A stretch of DNA of 64,000 bases from UBA2396 sp038042175 (GTDB lineage Bacteria > Planctomycetota > Phycisphaerae > Phycisphaerales > UBA1924): NCBI GenBank assembly GCA_964358855.1, contig CAYHQQ010000002.1, positions 1-64,000 on the forward strand, read 5' to 3'. A model generated the notes under the pieces. It saw nothing but the letters and a program-made list of their open reading frames with translations, was not told the DNA's origin and did not search any database. The position numbers and the translations under genes were made by a program. The number at the start of each line of letters is the position of its first letter. Position 1 is the first letter of the stretch. Of this stretch, positions 26,665-34,100 are shown one piece after another.

Positions 26665-27813
26665 TTAGGCCGGGTTTCCCTTGCGGCGACGCTGGCGCGC
26701 GGGCGGTTGATTCTCGCCGTTGCCCGGCGCCTGATTCATCTGCGGTTGACGGGGGCCGCCCGGGCCTTGGGGATTGATCTCAATACGGCGCTCAATGATC
26801 GGGGGCTGATTCTGACCACGCTGCTGGGGATGATGATTACCGGCGTCGCCGGGTCCGCCGCCGGGACCATTCTGGTCAATCTCAACGCGGAGTTGATGCC
26901 GCTCGTTGCCTGGACCGCCAGGGCCGGCGTCGGAGCCGCCGTGCAGTTGGAGCTCAAATTCCTGCGGCGGGCCCTGATGGGGACCCTGTCCGCGACCTTC
27001 GCCTTTGCGCTGGCCCTTGTTCTGGCCCTTGTTCTGGCCCTTGCTCTGACCTTGCTTTCGTGCGGGCCCCTGATCGGGTCCGAAGTTCTGATGGCCGCGC
27101 TCGTCGTGAAACTTCTGAAACTCTTCGATTTGAATTCTTGGCATGCGTCGAAGTTGCTGTCCGCCGGGGCCGCCTTGGGGCTGTCCGTGGAAGTCGTGCT
27201 GCTGAGGGCCACCCTGGAAGCCGCTGCCGGCGCCGCCTGGGAACCCACCCTGGGGACCGCCGCGGAAGGCGCCTCGGGGACCTTGGTTGAATCGCTGCTG
27301 AAGGCGTTGCTCGATCTGATGACGCCGCTGGGCTCGGAAGTTCTGGGGGCCACCAGGACCCTGCTGACGGAACTGCTCGCCTTGGAAACCGCGCTGCGAG
27401 GGGCCGCCGGGGCCGGTGTGCTGACGGTTCATGGTGTGAGGCCCGCCGAACGCCCCGCCGCCACCTTGGAAGTGTCCTTCTTGACCGCCCATTGGGCCGT
27501 GCTGGGGGCCTTGGGGGCGATTGCCCTGCGGACCACCGGGGCCCTGGCGGCCAAACTGCCCACCCTGGGGACCAAACTGAGCGCCGCCGGGTCCACCGGG
27601 TCCACCAAGGGGCTGTCCCTGGACCCAAACGCGCATTTCGCGTGAGCCGCCGCCGTCGTCGGTGCGCCATGCCCCGGGACCATCTTGCGGGCCGATGTTG
27701 GTGCCTTCCAATTCAATGACATGCTCGCGCTGGGGACCGCCTGGTTGTCCAAGGGCCGTGGATGCGAGGAGGCCGGAGAGTGCGACGAGGAGGGTTGCGG
27801 GGAGGCTCTTCAT
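26665..27813 (-). CDS. exported Gly/Pro/Gln-rich low-complexity protein
   Basis: A 382-residue protein with a clear signal peptide (MKSLPATLLVALSGLLASTALGQ). Most of the mature part is repeats of GPG, GGP, QGP and related triplets, with many Gln, His and Arg residues. KGQ units around residues 255-267 are encoded by a tandem repeat. It is not a regular Gly-X-Y collagen. It may form an extended, flexible surface or matrix polymer. The opposite strand is also open over most of its length, but gives an implausible Leu/Ala/Thr-rich product. It lies between the candidate anti-sigma gene and the PDZ gene, whose product has similar Gly/Arg/Pro-rich linkers. Confidence 0.75.
   Translation of the reverse strand: MKSLPATLLVALSGLLASTALGQPGGPQREHVIELEGTNIGPQDGPGAWRTDDGGGSREMRVWVQGQPLGGPGGPGGAQFGPQGGQFGRQGPGGPQGNRPQGPQHGPMGGQEGHFQGGGGAFGGPHTMNRQHTGPGGPSQRGFQGEQFRQQGPGGPQNFRAQRRHQIEQRLQQRFNQGPRGAFRGGPQGGFPGGAGSGFQGGPQQHDFHGQPQGGPGGQQLRRMPRIQIEEFQKFHDERGHQNFGPDQGPARKQGQSKGQNKGQNKGQRKGEGRGQGPHQGPPQEFELQLHGGSDAGPGGPGNERHQLRVEIDQNGPGGGPGDAGNHHPQQRGQNQPPIIERRIEINPQGPGGPRQPQMNQAPGNGENQPPARQRRRKGNPA
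27007..27049. repeat. tandem repeat encoding KGQN units
   Basis: About three tandem copies of a 15-base unit related to CTGGCCCTTGTTCTGGCCCT. On the minus strand they encode KGQNKGQNKGQ in the Gly/Pro/Gln-rich protein. Such a unit can change copy number by slippage. Confidence 0.55.
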
Positions 27814-27889
27814 GGGATCTGTCCTTGTGAAAGTGAAGGCACGAGTAGAAGCCTCCCCGGAAAGTCGGCTTCTGGATACGCGGAATAGT

Positions 27890-28612
27890 TCAGTATGCCT
27901 GGCTGGAACGAACGGTCACGGGAACCGCTTGGGTGACGAGATTTCCCTGCTCGTCTCGCGACGAGGGGAAATGGAGGAGGTTGTCGACCTGATGAACTTC
28001 GAGGATCTGGCGAATGGTGATGACCCGAAAGCCGCCGTTGGTGACGGGAGTGGCCTCGACGAGAAGTTTGTCGGGAATCTCGCCGAGAACAACGCCTTCC
28101 TTTTTGCCGGTGGACAGGTAGTTGGCCAGGGCCTCGTCGGCGGAGAGAGAGACGGGAAGAAGGGAGGTTTGATTGATTGGATTGGCGCTACCGGAACCGC
28201 CGGGCTGATTGAGTTTGAGCCCGTTGAGTGGAACGCCGGCGACGTACGCGAGAAGAATTGCGGCTGCTGCGGCCCAGCCGGCCCAGGAGCCGGTGCGGCG
28301 GCGGGGAACTTCAACGTGTGCGGGCTCACTTTCGCGAGGGCGCGGCAGACCCGTGGCCTCGGCGATGGAACCCGCGGACGAAACCAGAAGCTCAAGGGCA
28401 CGCTGATCGCGCTGGGCCATGGCGATCTCGCGCCAGATGGAGGCGTCGGTCGCGGCGAGGGATTCGATGGTGGACCACTCGCGGGCGCCGGCGCGCCCGT
28501 CGACCACGCGGGAGATGACCAGATCGCGATCGGAGCATTCGTCGCCTGCTTTGGCGAGCCTGTCCTCCGGCTCCTTGTCTGGGTTGTCCGAGTTGCGATT
28601 GGTGGGGTCCAT
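27890..28612 (-). CDS. candidate anti-sigma factor, single-pass membrane protein
   Basis: A 240-residue protein with a charged N-terminal cytosolic part (about 1-105). This includes SDRDLVISRVVDGRAGAREWSTIE, which fits the anti-sigma fold pattern (DxxxxxxxDGxxxxxE). One membrane helix follows (about 108-128, GWAAAAAILLAYVAGV), then a periplasmic domain of about 110 residues. The HxxxCxxC zinc motif of ZAS anti-sigma factors is absent; one cysteine is at residue 26. It starts 84 bases after the ECF sigma gene on the same strand, with GGAG before the ATG. The role as anti-sigma factor is inferred from size, topology and position. Confidence 0.72.
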   Translation of the reverse strand: MDPTNRNSDNPDKEPEDRLAKAGDECSDRDLVISRVVDGRAGAREWSTIESLAATDASIWREIAMAQRDQRALELLVSSAGSIAEATGLPRPRESEPAHVEVPRRRTGSWAGWAAAAAILLAYVAGVPLNGLKLNQPGGSGSANPINQTSLLPVSLSADEALANYLSTGKKEGVVLGEIPDKLLVEATPVTNGGFRVITIRQILEVHQVDNLLHFPSSRDEQGNLVTQAVPVTVRSSQAY

Positions 28613-28695
28613 TGGCGAGCTCCGAGGGTGTATCCGCATATGGAGATGCGCTGGGGAGGCGATTCCGTCTTGCTTTCTTGTGATTTGCTCGGCTC

Positions 28696-29343
28696 TTAGT
28701 CGCCCGACGAAGTGGCGGGGGAAACGCCGCCCTGGGCCGCCAGTTCGCGGAGCATCCGCCGCCCTCGGGCGATGCGGGTCTCGATGGTGGTCTCGGGTAG
28801 ACCGAGAATCTGACTGATCTGGCGGTAACTGAGCCCCTGGACCGCCTTGAGCAGCAGTGGCTCCCGGTATGACTCGGGAAGCTGCAGTGCCAGCTGCGCG
28901 ACGGCCGAGGCGTCGTCTTGGCGACCGGGGGCTGACGGATCCCGACCGGCCGCGGGTTCGTGGAGGCGTCCCGCAGTCCCTTCGCCTGGGAAGGACTCGT
29001 CGAGCGATTGGTGGAGGCGGAGCTTGCCCTTGCGTCCGGCGAGCCTGGCGGCGTTGATGGCGACTGACCGGAGCCAGGGTTTGACCGCGGTGGGGTCGCG
29101 AAGCTCGGCGGAGTGGGCGACGAGGCTTGTCGCCACGTCCTGAAGCAGATCTTCGAGGTCGGCCCAGCGGGGCTTGTAGGCCAGAATAACCGCGGCAACC
29201 CAGCGGCGGTTGGATTCCCAGACCTGGTGGAGATCGAGACCAGAGTGCGACGGGGTGCCGGCAAAGGAAGCGGGCCCGGGTCCGGGCGATAGCCCAGACC
29301 CGAGCCGAAGGGGAGCGTGGGGTTCGCCTGCCTGGTTCGACAC
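28696..29343 (-). CDS. ECF-type RNA polymerase sigma factor
   Basis: Sigma-70 family factor of 215 residues. An unusual Pro/Gly-rich N-terminus of about 35 residues is followed by region 2 (about 41-107, RWADLEDLLQDVATSLV and KPWLRSVAINAAR) and region 4 (about 153-202, LPESYREPLLLKAVQGLSYRQISQILGLPETTIETRIARGRRMLREL). The DNA-binding helix-turn-helix is complete, and regions 1.1 and 3 are missing, as usual for ECF factors. It is the first gene of the block reading towards 25.2 kb and divergent from tatC. It probably directs transcription of its own operon in response to an envelope signal passed by the neighbouring membrane protein. Confidence 0.9.
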   Translation of the reverse strand: MSNQAGEPHAPLRLGSGLSPGPGPASFAGTPSHSGLDLHQVWESNRRWVAAVILAYKPRWADLEDLLQDVATSLVAHSAELRDPTAVKPWLRSVAINAARLAGRKGKLRLHQSLDESFPGEGTAGRLHEPAAGRDPSAPGRQDDASAVAQLALQLPESYREPLLLKAVQGLSYRQISQILGLPETTIETRIARGRRMLRELAAQGGVSPATSSGD

Positions 29344-29425
29344 TGGATCTCCGTCAGAACATACCGATGCGCGGCCAGGAAAGATCCGTCAGGTTCATCA
29401 TCGGTCCCTCGCTACCCTGCTCTCC

Positions 29426-30448
29426 ATGGTCGAAGAGACGGCCGAAGCGGTCACCAAAGTCATTACCCGAAAGCAAGCCGGACAGTCCTCAAAGGGGCTG
29501 GCGGTGATGTCGCTGGGGGAGCACCTCAACGAGCTCCGGCGTCGGCTGATCTACGCGCTCCTGGGGCTTGCTCCGATATTCATTCTCGGGCTGGTCTTCG
29601 GTCAGCAACTGCTGAACTTTCTGATCCGACCGGTGCAGCAGGCGCTCATGGACGCGGGGCTTCCGCCGACTCTGCAGGCGACGGGAATCTTTGAGACCTT
29701 CGGCACCTACCTCCTGCTCGCGGTGCTGATCACGGTGGTCTTTGGCTTTCCGTGGATTTTGTATCAGGCGTGGCGATTCGTGGCGCCGGGGCTCTTCGAC
29801 GCCGAGAAGCGATTCGCCCACATCCTGCTGCCGATGAGTGTCGTGCTGACGGTGGTGGGCGTCGCGTTCATGTACAAGGTGATCCTGCCCATTTTGTTGA
29901 CGTTCTTCGTGCACTTCACCACGGGCATCGGAAATCAAACTGTCGAGACGGCGCCGGTGCCTGAAGGGGTCGTGCTGGCGACCACTCCGGTGCTCGCAAA
30001 GGATCCGCCCACACCCACGGCCGGCCAGTCGTGGATCAACAGCGAGCTTCGCCAGTGGCGCGTCGCGCTCCCGACGGAAGACGGGAGCGTGGCGGTCTTT
30101 GGGACGCCTCTGATCAAGGCGGCCGGAATCACACAGCTGCCGCGGGTGCGCGAGTACGTGGATCAGCTCGTCGGGCTCGCCCTGGCCTTTGCCGGCGCGT
30201 TTCAGGCGCCGGTGGTGGTCCTTCTCCTGGGATGGGTGGGCATCGTCGACATCCCGATGCTCAAGAAGTATCGCAAGTACGTGCTGTTCATCGTGGTGGT
30301 GGTGGCGGCGGCGATCACACCCCCCGATCCGTTCTCGATCTTCCTGCTCGCGGTGCCGCTGTACGGACTCTTTGAGCTCGGTGTGCTGCTTCTGGGCGTT
30401 TTCCCAAGACGCGCGCGCGTGAAGCATGCCGATGGGGTGAACGAGTGA
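29426..30448 (+). CDS. tatC: Sec-independent protein translocase TatC with enlarged periplasmic loop
   Basis: Core subunit of the twin-arginine translocase, which binds Tat signal peptides and exports folded proteins. The 340-residue product has an N-terminal MSLGEHLNELRRRLIYA (the conserved LxEHLxELRxRL motif, about residues 28-44), and six helices are expected. The ITPPDPFS motif is near the last helix. Between helices 3 and 4 it carries an extra periplasmic stretch of roughly 75 residues, which TatC proteins of usual length (about 250) lack. Translation probably starts at ATG 29426, though ATG 29507 directly before SLGEHL is possible. It overlaps tadA by four bases (GTGA). tatA/tatB are not in the window. 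Confidence 0.92.
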   Translation: MVEETAEAVTKVITRKQAGQSSKGLAVMSLGEHLNELRRRLIYALLGLAPIFILGLVFGQQLLNFLIRPVQQALMDAGLPPTLQATGIFETFGTYLLLAVLITVVFGFPWILYQAWRFVAPGLFDAEKRFAHILLPMSVVLTVVGVAFMYKVILPILLTFFVHFTTGIGNQTVETAPVPEGVVLATTPVLAKDPPTPTAGQSWINSELRQWRVALPTEDGSVAVFGTPLIKAAGITQLPRVREYVDQLVGLALAFAGAFQAPVVVLLLGWVGIVDIPMLKKYRKYVLFIVVVVAAAITPPDPFSIFLLAVPLYGLFELGVLLLGVFPRRARVKHADGVNE

Positions 30449-30984
30449 GCGCGCGAGCGACATGGACGTGGGTGATGCGCGAGCGACGTCCGATGGGCCT
30501 CGGGGGCCAGGAGGCCTCGGCGCTCGATGTTAAGATGATGCGGTGTGCGCTCGAGCTCGCACGCAAGGCCGGGCGCGACCTGGAGGTGCCCGTGGGAGCG
30601 GTGGTGTACGAGACGGCGACGGGGAAGGTGCTCGCGTCGGCACACAACCGGCGAGAGAAGGATCTGGACCCCTCGGCGCACGCGGAGTTCATCGCGATGC
30701 GCGAAGCCTCAAGAACTCTGCAATCCTGGAGGCTCACGGGGTGCTCGGTGGCGGTGACGCTCGAGCCGTGCCCTATGTGCGCGGGAATGATCGTCAACAG
30801 CCGGATCGATCGGCTGGTGTACGGCGCGGCGGACCCCAAGGCGGGCGCGGTGCGATCCCTGATGCGACTGGCGGACGACCCCAGGCTCAACCACCGGGCG
30901 CAGATCGTGCCGGGCGTGCTCGCCGAGGAATGTTCCCAGGAGCTGCGGGGTTTCTTCAAGACCCTGCGATCACGGAAGGGTTGA
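30445..30984 (+). CDS. tadA: tRNA-specific adenosine deaminase
   Basis: Deaminates adenosine 34 of tRNA-Arg(ACG) to inosine, allowing wobble decoding. The core is complete: GREL-type loop (GRDLEVPVGAVV), zinc site in DPSAHAEFIAM with the catalytic Glu, EPCPMCAGMIVNSR with the two zinc cysteines, and the C-terminal PRLNHRAQIVPGVLAEEC and FFKTLR segments. The GTG start overlaps the tatC stop, giving a 30-residue extension before the conserved MM-x-CALELA. That extension is encoded by two direct copies of GCGCGAGCGAC (30451 and 30477), part of a dispersed repeat. An alternative start is ATG 30493 or ATG 30535. mutM follows after three bases. Confidence 0.9.
   Translation: MSARATWTWVMRERRPMGLGGQEASALDVKMMRCALELARKAGRDLEVPVGAVVYETATGKVLASAHNRREKDLDPSAHAEFIAMREASRTLQSWRLTGCSVAVTLEPCPMCAGMIVNSRIDRLVYGAADPKAGAVRSLMRLADDPRLNHRAQIVPGVLAEECSQELRGFFKTLRSRKG
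30451..30491. repeat. direct repeat at the tatC/tadA junction
   Basis: GCGCGAGCGAC occurs at 30451-30461 and 30477-30487, spaced by 26 bases. The second copy continues as GCGAGCGACGTCC, identical to 1979-1991. It encodes part of the tadA N-terminal extension if translation starts at GTG 30445. Confidence 0.5.
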
Positions 30985-30987
30985 CGG

Positions 30988-31812
30988 ATGCCCGAGCTTC
31001 CCGAGGTTGAGTGCCTGCGCCGGTCGTTAGCGCGGATCGTGGGGAGACGCGTGGTTCGCGCAGAACTCTTTCGACTTGACGTGACGTCGTGGATCGGCGA
31101 TGCGAACGACGGGGCGGCCTGGACGGGCCTGCCTCCGGGAAACGAGATCTTCGCGCTGCATCGGCGCGGCAAGCAATTGGCGATCGAGACCCGCGGTGGA
31201 GGGGTGCTGGTGATCCACCTGGGAATGTCGGGGCAGACTCTTCTGGATTCGACGCGCGTTGAACGAACGCACACGCACGCATGCTGGACGCTCGACGATG
31301 GTTCAACATTGAGCTTTCGCGACCCCAGGCGATTCGGAGGGTTGTGGGCTGGACGCGATATCCAAGCCGTTGAGAATGTGCTTTGGAAGGGGCTGGGTGC
31401 GGACGCACTGAACGTCACTGCGACGATGATTCAAAGCGTAACGCGAGCGTCGAAGCGCGCGATCAAGTCCATCCTTCTGGATCAACGGGTGGTGGCCGGA
31501 ATCGGCAACATCTACGCCGACGAGGCCTTGTTTGACGCGGGAATCCGGCCCACAAGCCGCCGAACTCTGAGCGACACCCTGGCCAACCGGCTCGCCGCCT
31601 CGATTCGAAGCACGCTCAACGCGGCGATCACGCGGGGAGGGTCTACGCTGCGGGACTACGTGGACGCCAGCGGATCGGCCGGCTCGGCACAGCACTTACA
31701 TCGCGTTTACGGCCGGGGCGGAGAGTGTTGCGTTTCGTGCGGTGGCGTGCTGCGGCAGATATCGTTTTTGCAGCGCACCACCGTGTTCTGCCCACGCTGT
31801 CAACCGGCGTGA
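30988..31812 (+). CDS. mutM: formamidopyrimidine-DNA glycosylase
   Basis: Base-excision repair enzyme that removes 8-oxoguanine and formamidopyrimidines and cuts the abasic site. The 274-residue protein begins MPELPEVE; Pro2 is the Schiff-base nucleophile and Glu3 the helper. It has the catalytic Lys segment LHRRGKQLAIE, the helix-two-turn-helix containing GIGNIYADEALF, and a C-terminal zinc finger CVSCGG...FCPRCQP that grips DNA. Length and motifs are normal for Fpg. It is the last gene of the tatC-tadA-mutM run and convergent with dnaA. Confidence 0.96.
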   Translation: MPELPEVECLRRSLARIVGRRVVRAELFRLDVTSWIGDANDGAAWTGLPPGNEIFALHRRGKQLAIETRGGGVLVIHLGMSGQTLLDSTRVERTHTHACWTLDDGSTLSFRDPRRFGGLWAGRDIQAVENVLWKGLGADALNVTATMIQSVTRASKRAIKSILLDQRVVAGIGNIYADEALFDAGIRPTSRRTLSDTLANRLAASIRSTLNAAITRGGSTLRDYVDASGSAGSAQHLHRVYGRGGECCVSCGGVLRQISFLQRTTVFCPRCQPA

Positions 31813-32234
31813 GACACACGCCGAATCTTTCCACAGGTTTTGCACGTTCCCACAACCGGTGGATTTCGCGAGTACCCCGTTGGCGACAGGAGGCCGAGGG
31901 CTTTCTTCTTCTATGAAGAGAGATATCTCTGTCATCGTCGTAGCAGTAGGCGGTGTCGGATTGGGGGAAATATCCTTGGCTCGCCGTATTGGCTTGTGAG
32001 AACAGCAGTTATGGCGACCAAGCCGGCCCAAGAAGCTGTCGGTTGGCTGTCGGGCACGTGCGGCACAGCACAATTCGTCTCCCCGGGCGAACGGCGTTGA
32101 GGTGTAGCGAGGGCGCAAAGCGGTGGGTCACTTAGCGATAGAAGGCGGTTCATCCACAGCTTCTCCACAGGGGCAAGAGGCGGCGGGTCGTGATTGATGC
32201 CGCGGAGGAATAGGCTGAATGGGGCTCAATCCGG
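31813..32234. other. 422-base convergent gap with DnaA-box-like sites; candidate origin
   Basis: No gene is seen here. Four DnaA-box-like sequences lie in the same direction: TTTCCACAG (31828), TTCCCACAA (31847), TCATCCACA (32150) and TTCTCCACA (32161). The last two each differ from TTATCCACA at one base and are 11 bp apart, in phase on the helix. An A/T-richer part (about 31895-31975) with the palindrome AGAGATATCTCT (31919-31930) lies between the pairs. This arrangement would fit an unwinding element plus initiator sites next to dnaA. A few short open frames are present but do not look like genes. Confidence 0.45.
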
Positions 32235-33734
32235 TCAGGGCGTCACGGCGCGAATGCGGTCTTCAAGGGATTGAACGACAATGTCGAAATCGGGCTCCTG
32301 AATTCGGCGGCTCTCAACCATCTTGATGGCGTGCATCACGGTGGTGTGATCTCGGTTGCCGAAATACCCCCCGATTTCTTCCAGCGAGTGGCGGGTCATG
32401 TGCCGGATCAGGAACATGCAGACCTGCCGCGGCTGGGCCACCGAGCGCTGGCGGCGCTCGGACTGCAGGTCGACCAGGCGGACCCGGTAGAAGTCGGTGA
32501 CTGTGGTGATGATCGACTGAATGGTTGGTTCTGAGGTTGGCTTGGGCGGCGTCTCCCCGACGACCTGGGTTGCCATGTCCATGTCGATCGGGCGGCTGTC
32601 GACGGCGACCAGGAGCTGAAGTTTGCCGATGGCACCCTCGAGCTCCCGGATGTTCTTGTGGATGCGCGTGGCGATAAAGGCGGCCACCTCGTCGGGCAGC
32701 GCCAGGCCCCGCAGGCGGGCCTTGTTCTTGAGAATGGCGACACGGGTCTCAAAGTCGGGCGCCTCGACCTTGGCGACAAGTCCCCACTTGAACCGACTGA
32801 CGAGGCGCTCCTCGAGGTTGGGGATCTCCTCGGGGGCCTCGTCGGAGGAGAGCACGATCTGCTTGCTGGCGGAGTACAGGCTGTTGAAGGTGTGAAAGAA
32901 CTCTTCCTGGGTTCGGTCGGCCTTGGCCAGAAAGTGGATGTCGTCGACGATGAGACAATCGACCTCGCGAAAGCGGTGGCGGAACTGCTCCATCTCGTTG
33001 GAGCCGACGGCCTCGATGAAGTGGGTCAGAAAGCCCTCGCAGGAGAGGTAGCAGATGACAGCATTGGGGCTCTGTTCTTTGAGCTGGATGCAGATGGCCT
33101 GGAGCAGATGGGTCTTGCCCAGTCCGACCCCGCCGTGGATGAAGAAGGGGTTGTACGAACGCCCCGGATTTCCGGCGACGGCGACGGCGCCCGCGTGGGC
33201 GAGGCGGTTTCCGGAGCCGACAACAAAGTGCTCAAAGCTGTAGTCGGGGTTGATGACGAGCGTTTCTTCGTTTCGGACGATCGTGGACTCGTGGGGGTCC
33301 ATCTGGGTGCGTCCGCCGCCCATGGACTCGCGGGCGGCCGCGGAAATCCTCGGGGAGGGAGAATGAACGCCACGAACCTCGGGGACCGAGGGTTGGCCGG
33401 GGGAGGGATCGTCGGCGTGCGTGGAGAGTTTGGGTTCGACGATGGAACGAGCGCGCCCGGCATCCCGCTGGGGAACGGGAACCGGATCATCGGGGCCCAG
33501 AAAGCGGACGGCCAGGAGCCGCCCGGAAACGGTTCGGGCGGCGTCATTGAAGGGTTCGGAGCAGGAGTTGCGCAGGTAGTCGCGATGGACGTTGGAGTGC
33601 GCACGCAGGAGCAGGGCCCCGCCGTCGACTGAGATCGGCGCGAGCTCTTCGAACCATTGGCGGCAGACCCCGGCTGCGTGGCGGCGCAGATACCCGAGCA
33701 TGCCATCCCAAATCTGACGATCAGGGTCGGTCAT
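32235..33734 (-). CDS. dnaA: chromosomal replication initiator protein
   Basis: AAA+ initiator that binds DnaA boxes and opens the origin. The 499-residue product has domain I (about 1-75), a variable linker (about 76-165), the AAA+ domain with Walker A FFIHGGVGLGKTH and Walker B VDDIHFLA, and C-terminal domain IV with the DnaA signature GNRDHTTVMHAIKMVE. ATG 33734 is preferred because it begins MTDPDRQIWDGMLGYLRRH, the usual domain I helix. The open frame upstream of it is long but arginine-rich and unlike DnaA. Its 3' end faces mutM across the candidate origin region. Confidence 0.95.
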   Translation of the reverse strand: MTDPDRQIWDGMLGYLRRHAAGVCRQWFEELAPISVDGGALLLRAHSNVHRDYLRNSCSEPFNDAARTVSGRLLAVRFLGPDDPVPVPQRDAGRARSIVEPKLSTHADDPSPGQPSVPEVRGVHSPSPRISAAARESMGGGRTQMDPHESTIVRNEETLVINPDYSFEHFVVGSGNRLAHAGAVAVAGNPGRSYNPFFIHGGVGLGKTHLLQAICIQLKEQSPNAVICYLSCEGFLTHFIEAVGSNEMEQFRHRFREVDCLIVDDIHFLAKADRTQEEFFHTFNSLYSASKQIVLSSDEAPEEIPNLEERLVSRFKWGLVAKVEAPDFETRVAILKNKARLRGLALPDEVAAFIATRIHKNIRELEGAIGKLQLLVAVDSRPIDMDMATQVVGETPPKPTSEPTIQSIITTVTDFYRVRLVDLQSERRQRSVAQPRQVCMFLIRHMTRHSLEEIGGYFGNRDHTTVMHAIKMVESRRIQEPDFDIVVQSLEDRIRAVTP

Positions 33735-34100
33735 GGGTGGGTCGCGTGGGAGCAAAGAAAGTCGGAAAGCGGGCCGGGGTATTGGATTGAGTGAAGTTTG
33801 AGACCAGGCCGAATTCCGGGCGAACCGGCGGACTCGGCGTTGGATGAGCGTTGGACAATGTTCATTGGCACCTTCTTCTGACCACCATCGCGACGCTCCC
33901 CCCGACCACCATCGTGGAGTACCCACGCGTCGCGTTACCACATCGATCAGTGCCCCGATCCGGTCGGCGTGCGAGAAACGTCGCCGCATCGGTTCAACGA
34001 ACCCGGGCGCGCCGCCGCGACCGGATGTGGATCAAACGTACTGTGAAAGCTGCCCCATGTCAACCCGGAAATGTGTGCATTGAGATCGGGATTTTCTGGT
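33735..34100. other. 366-base region upstream of dnaA without a gene
   Basis: This holds the dnaA promoter region, because dnaA reads leftward from 33734, and the downstream end of the RNase Z-like gene. The only structure noticed is a short direct repeat, ACCACCATCG, at about 33882 and 33906. No convincing DnaA box, hairpin terminator or promoter hexamer pair was found by eye. Confidence 0.4.

Noticed and set aside
26659..27645. 328-codon plus-strand frame, Leu/Ala/Thr-rich
   Set aside because: Lies opposite the Gly/Pro/Gln-rich gene, which has a signal peptide and fits the operon; the plus product has no start signal or domain.
31840..32168. Short open frames between mutM and dnaA
   Set aside because: Serine/arginine-rich translations without ribosome binding sites; the region looks non-coding.
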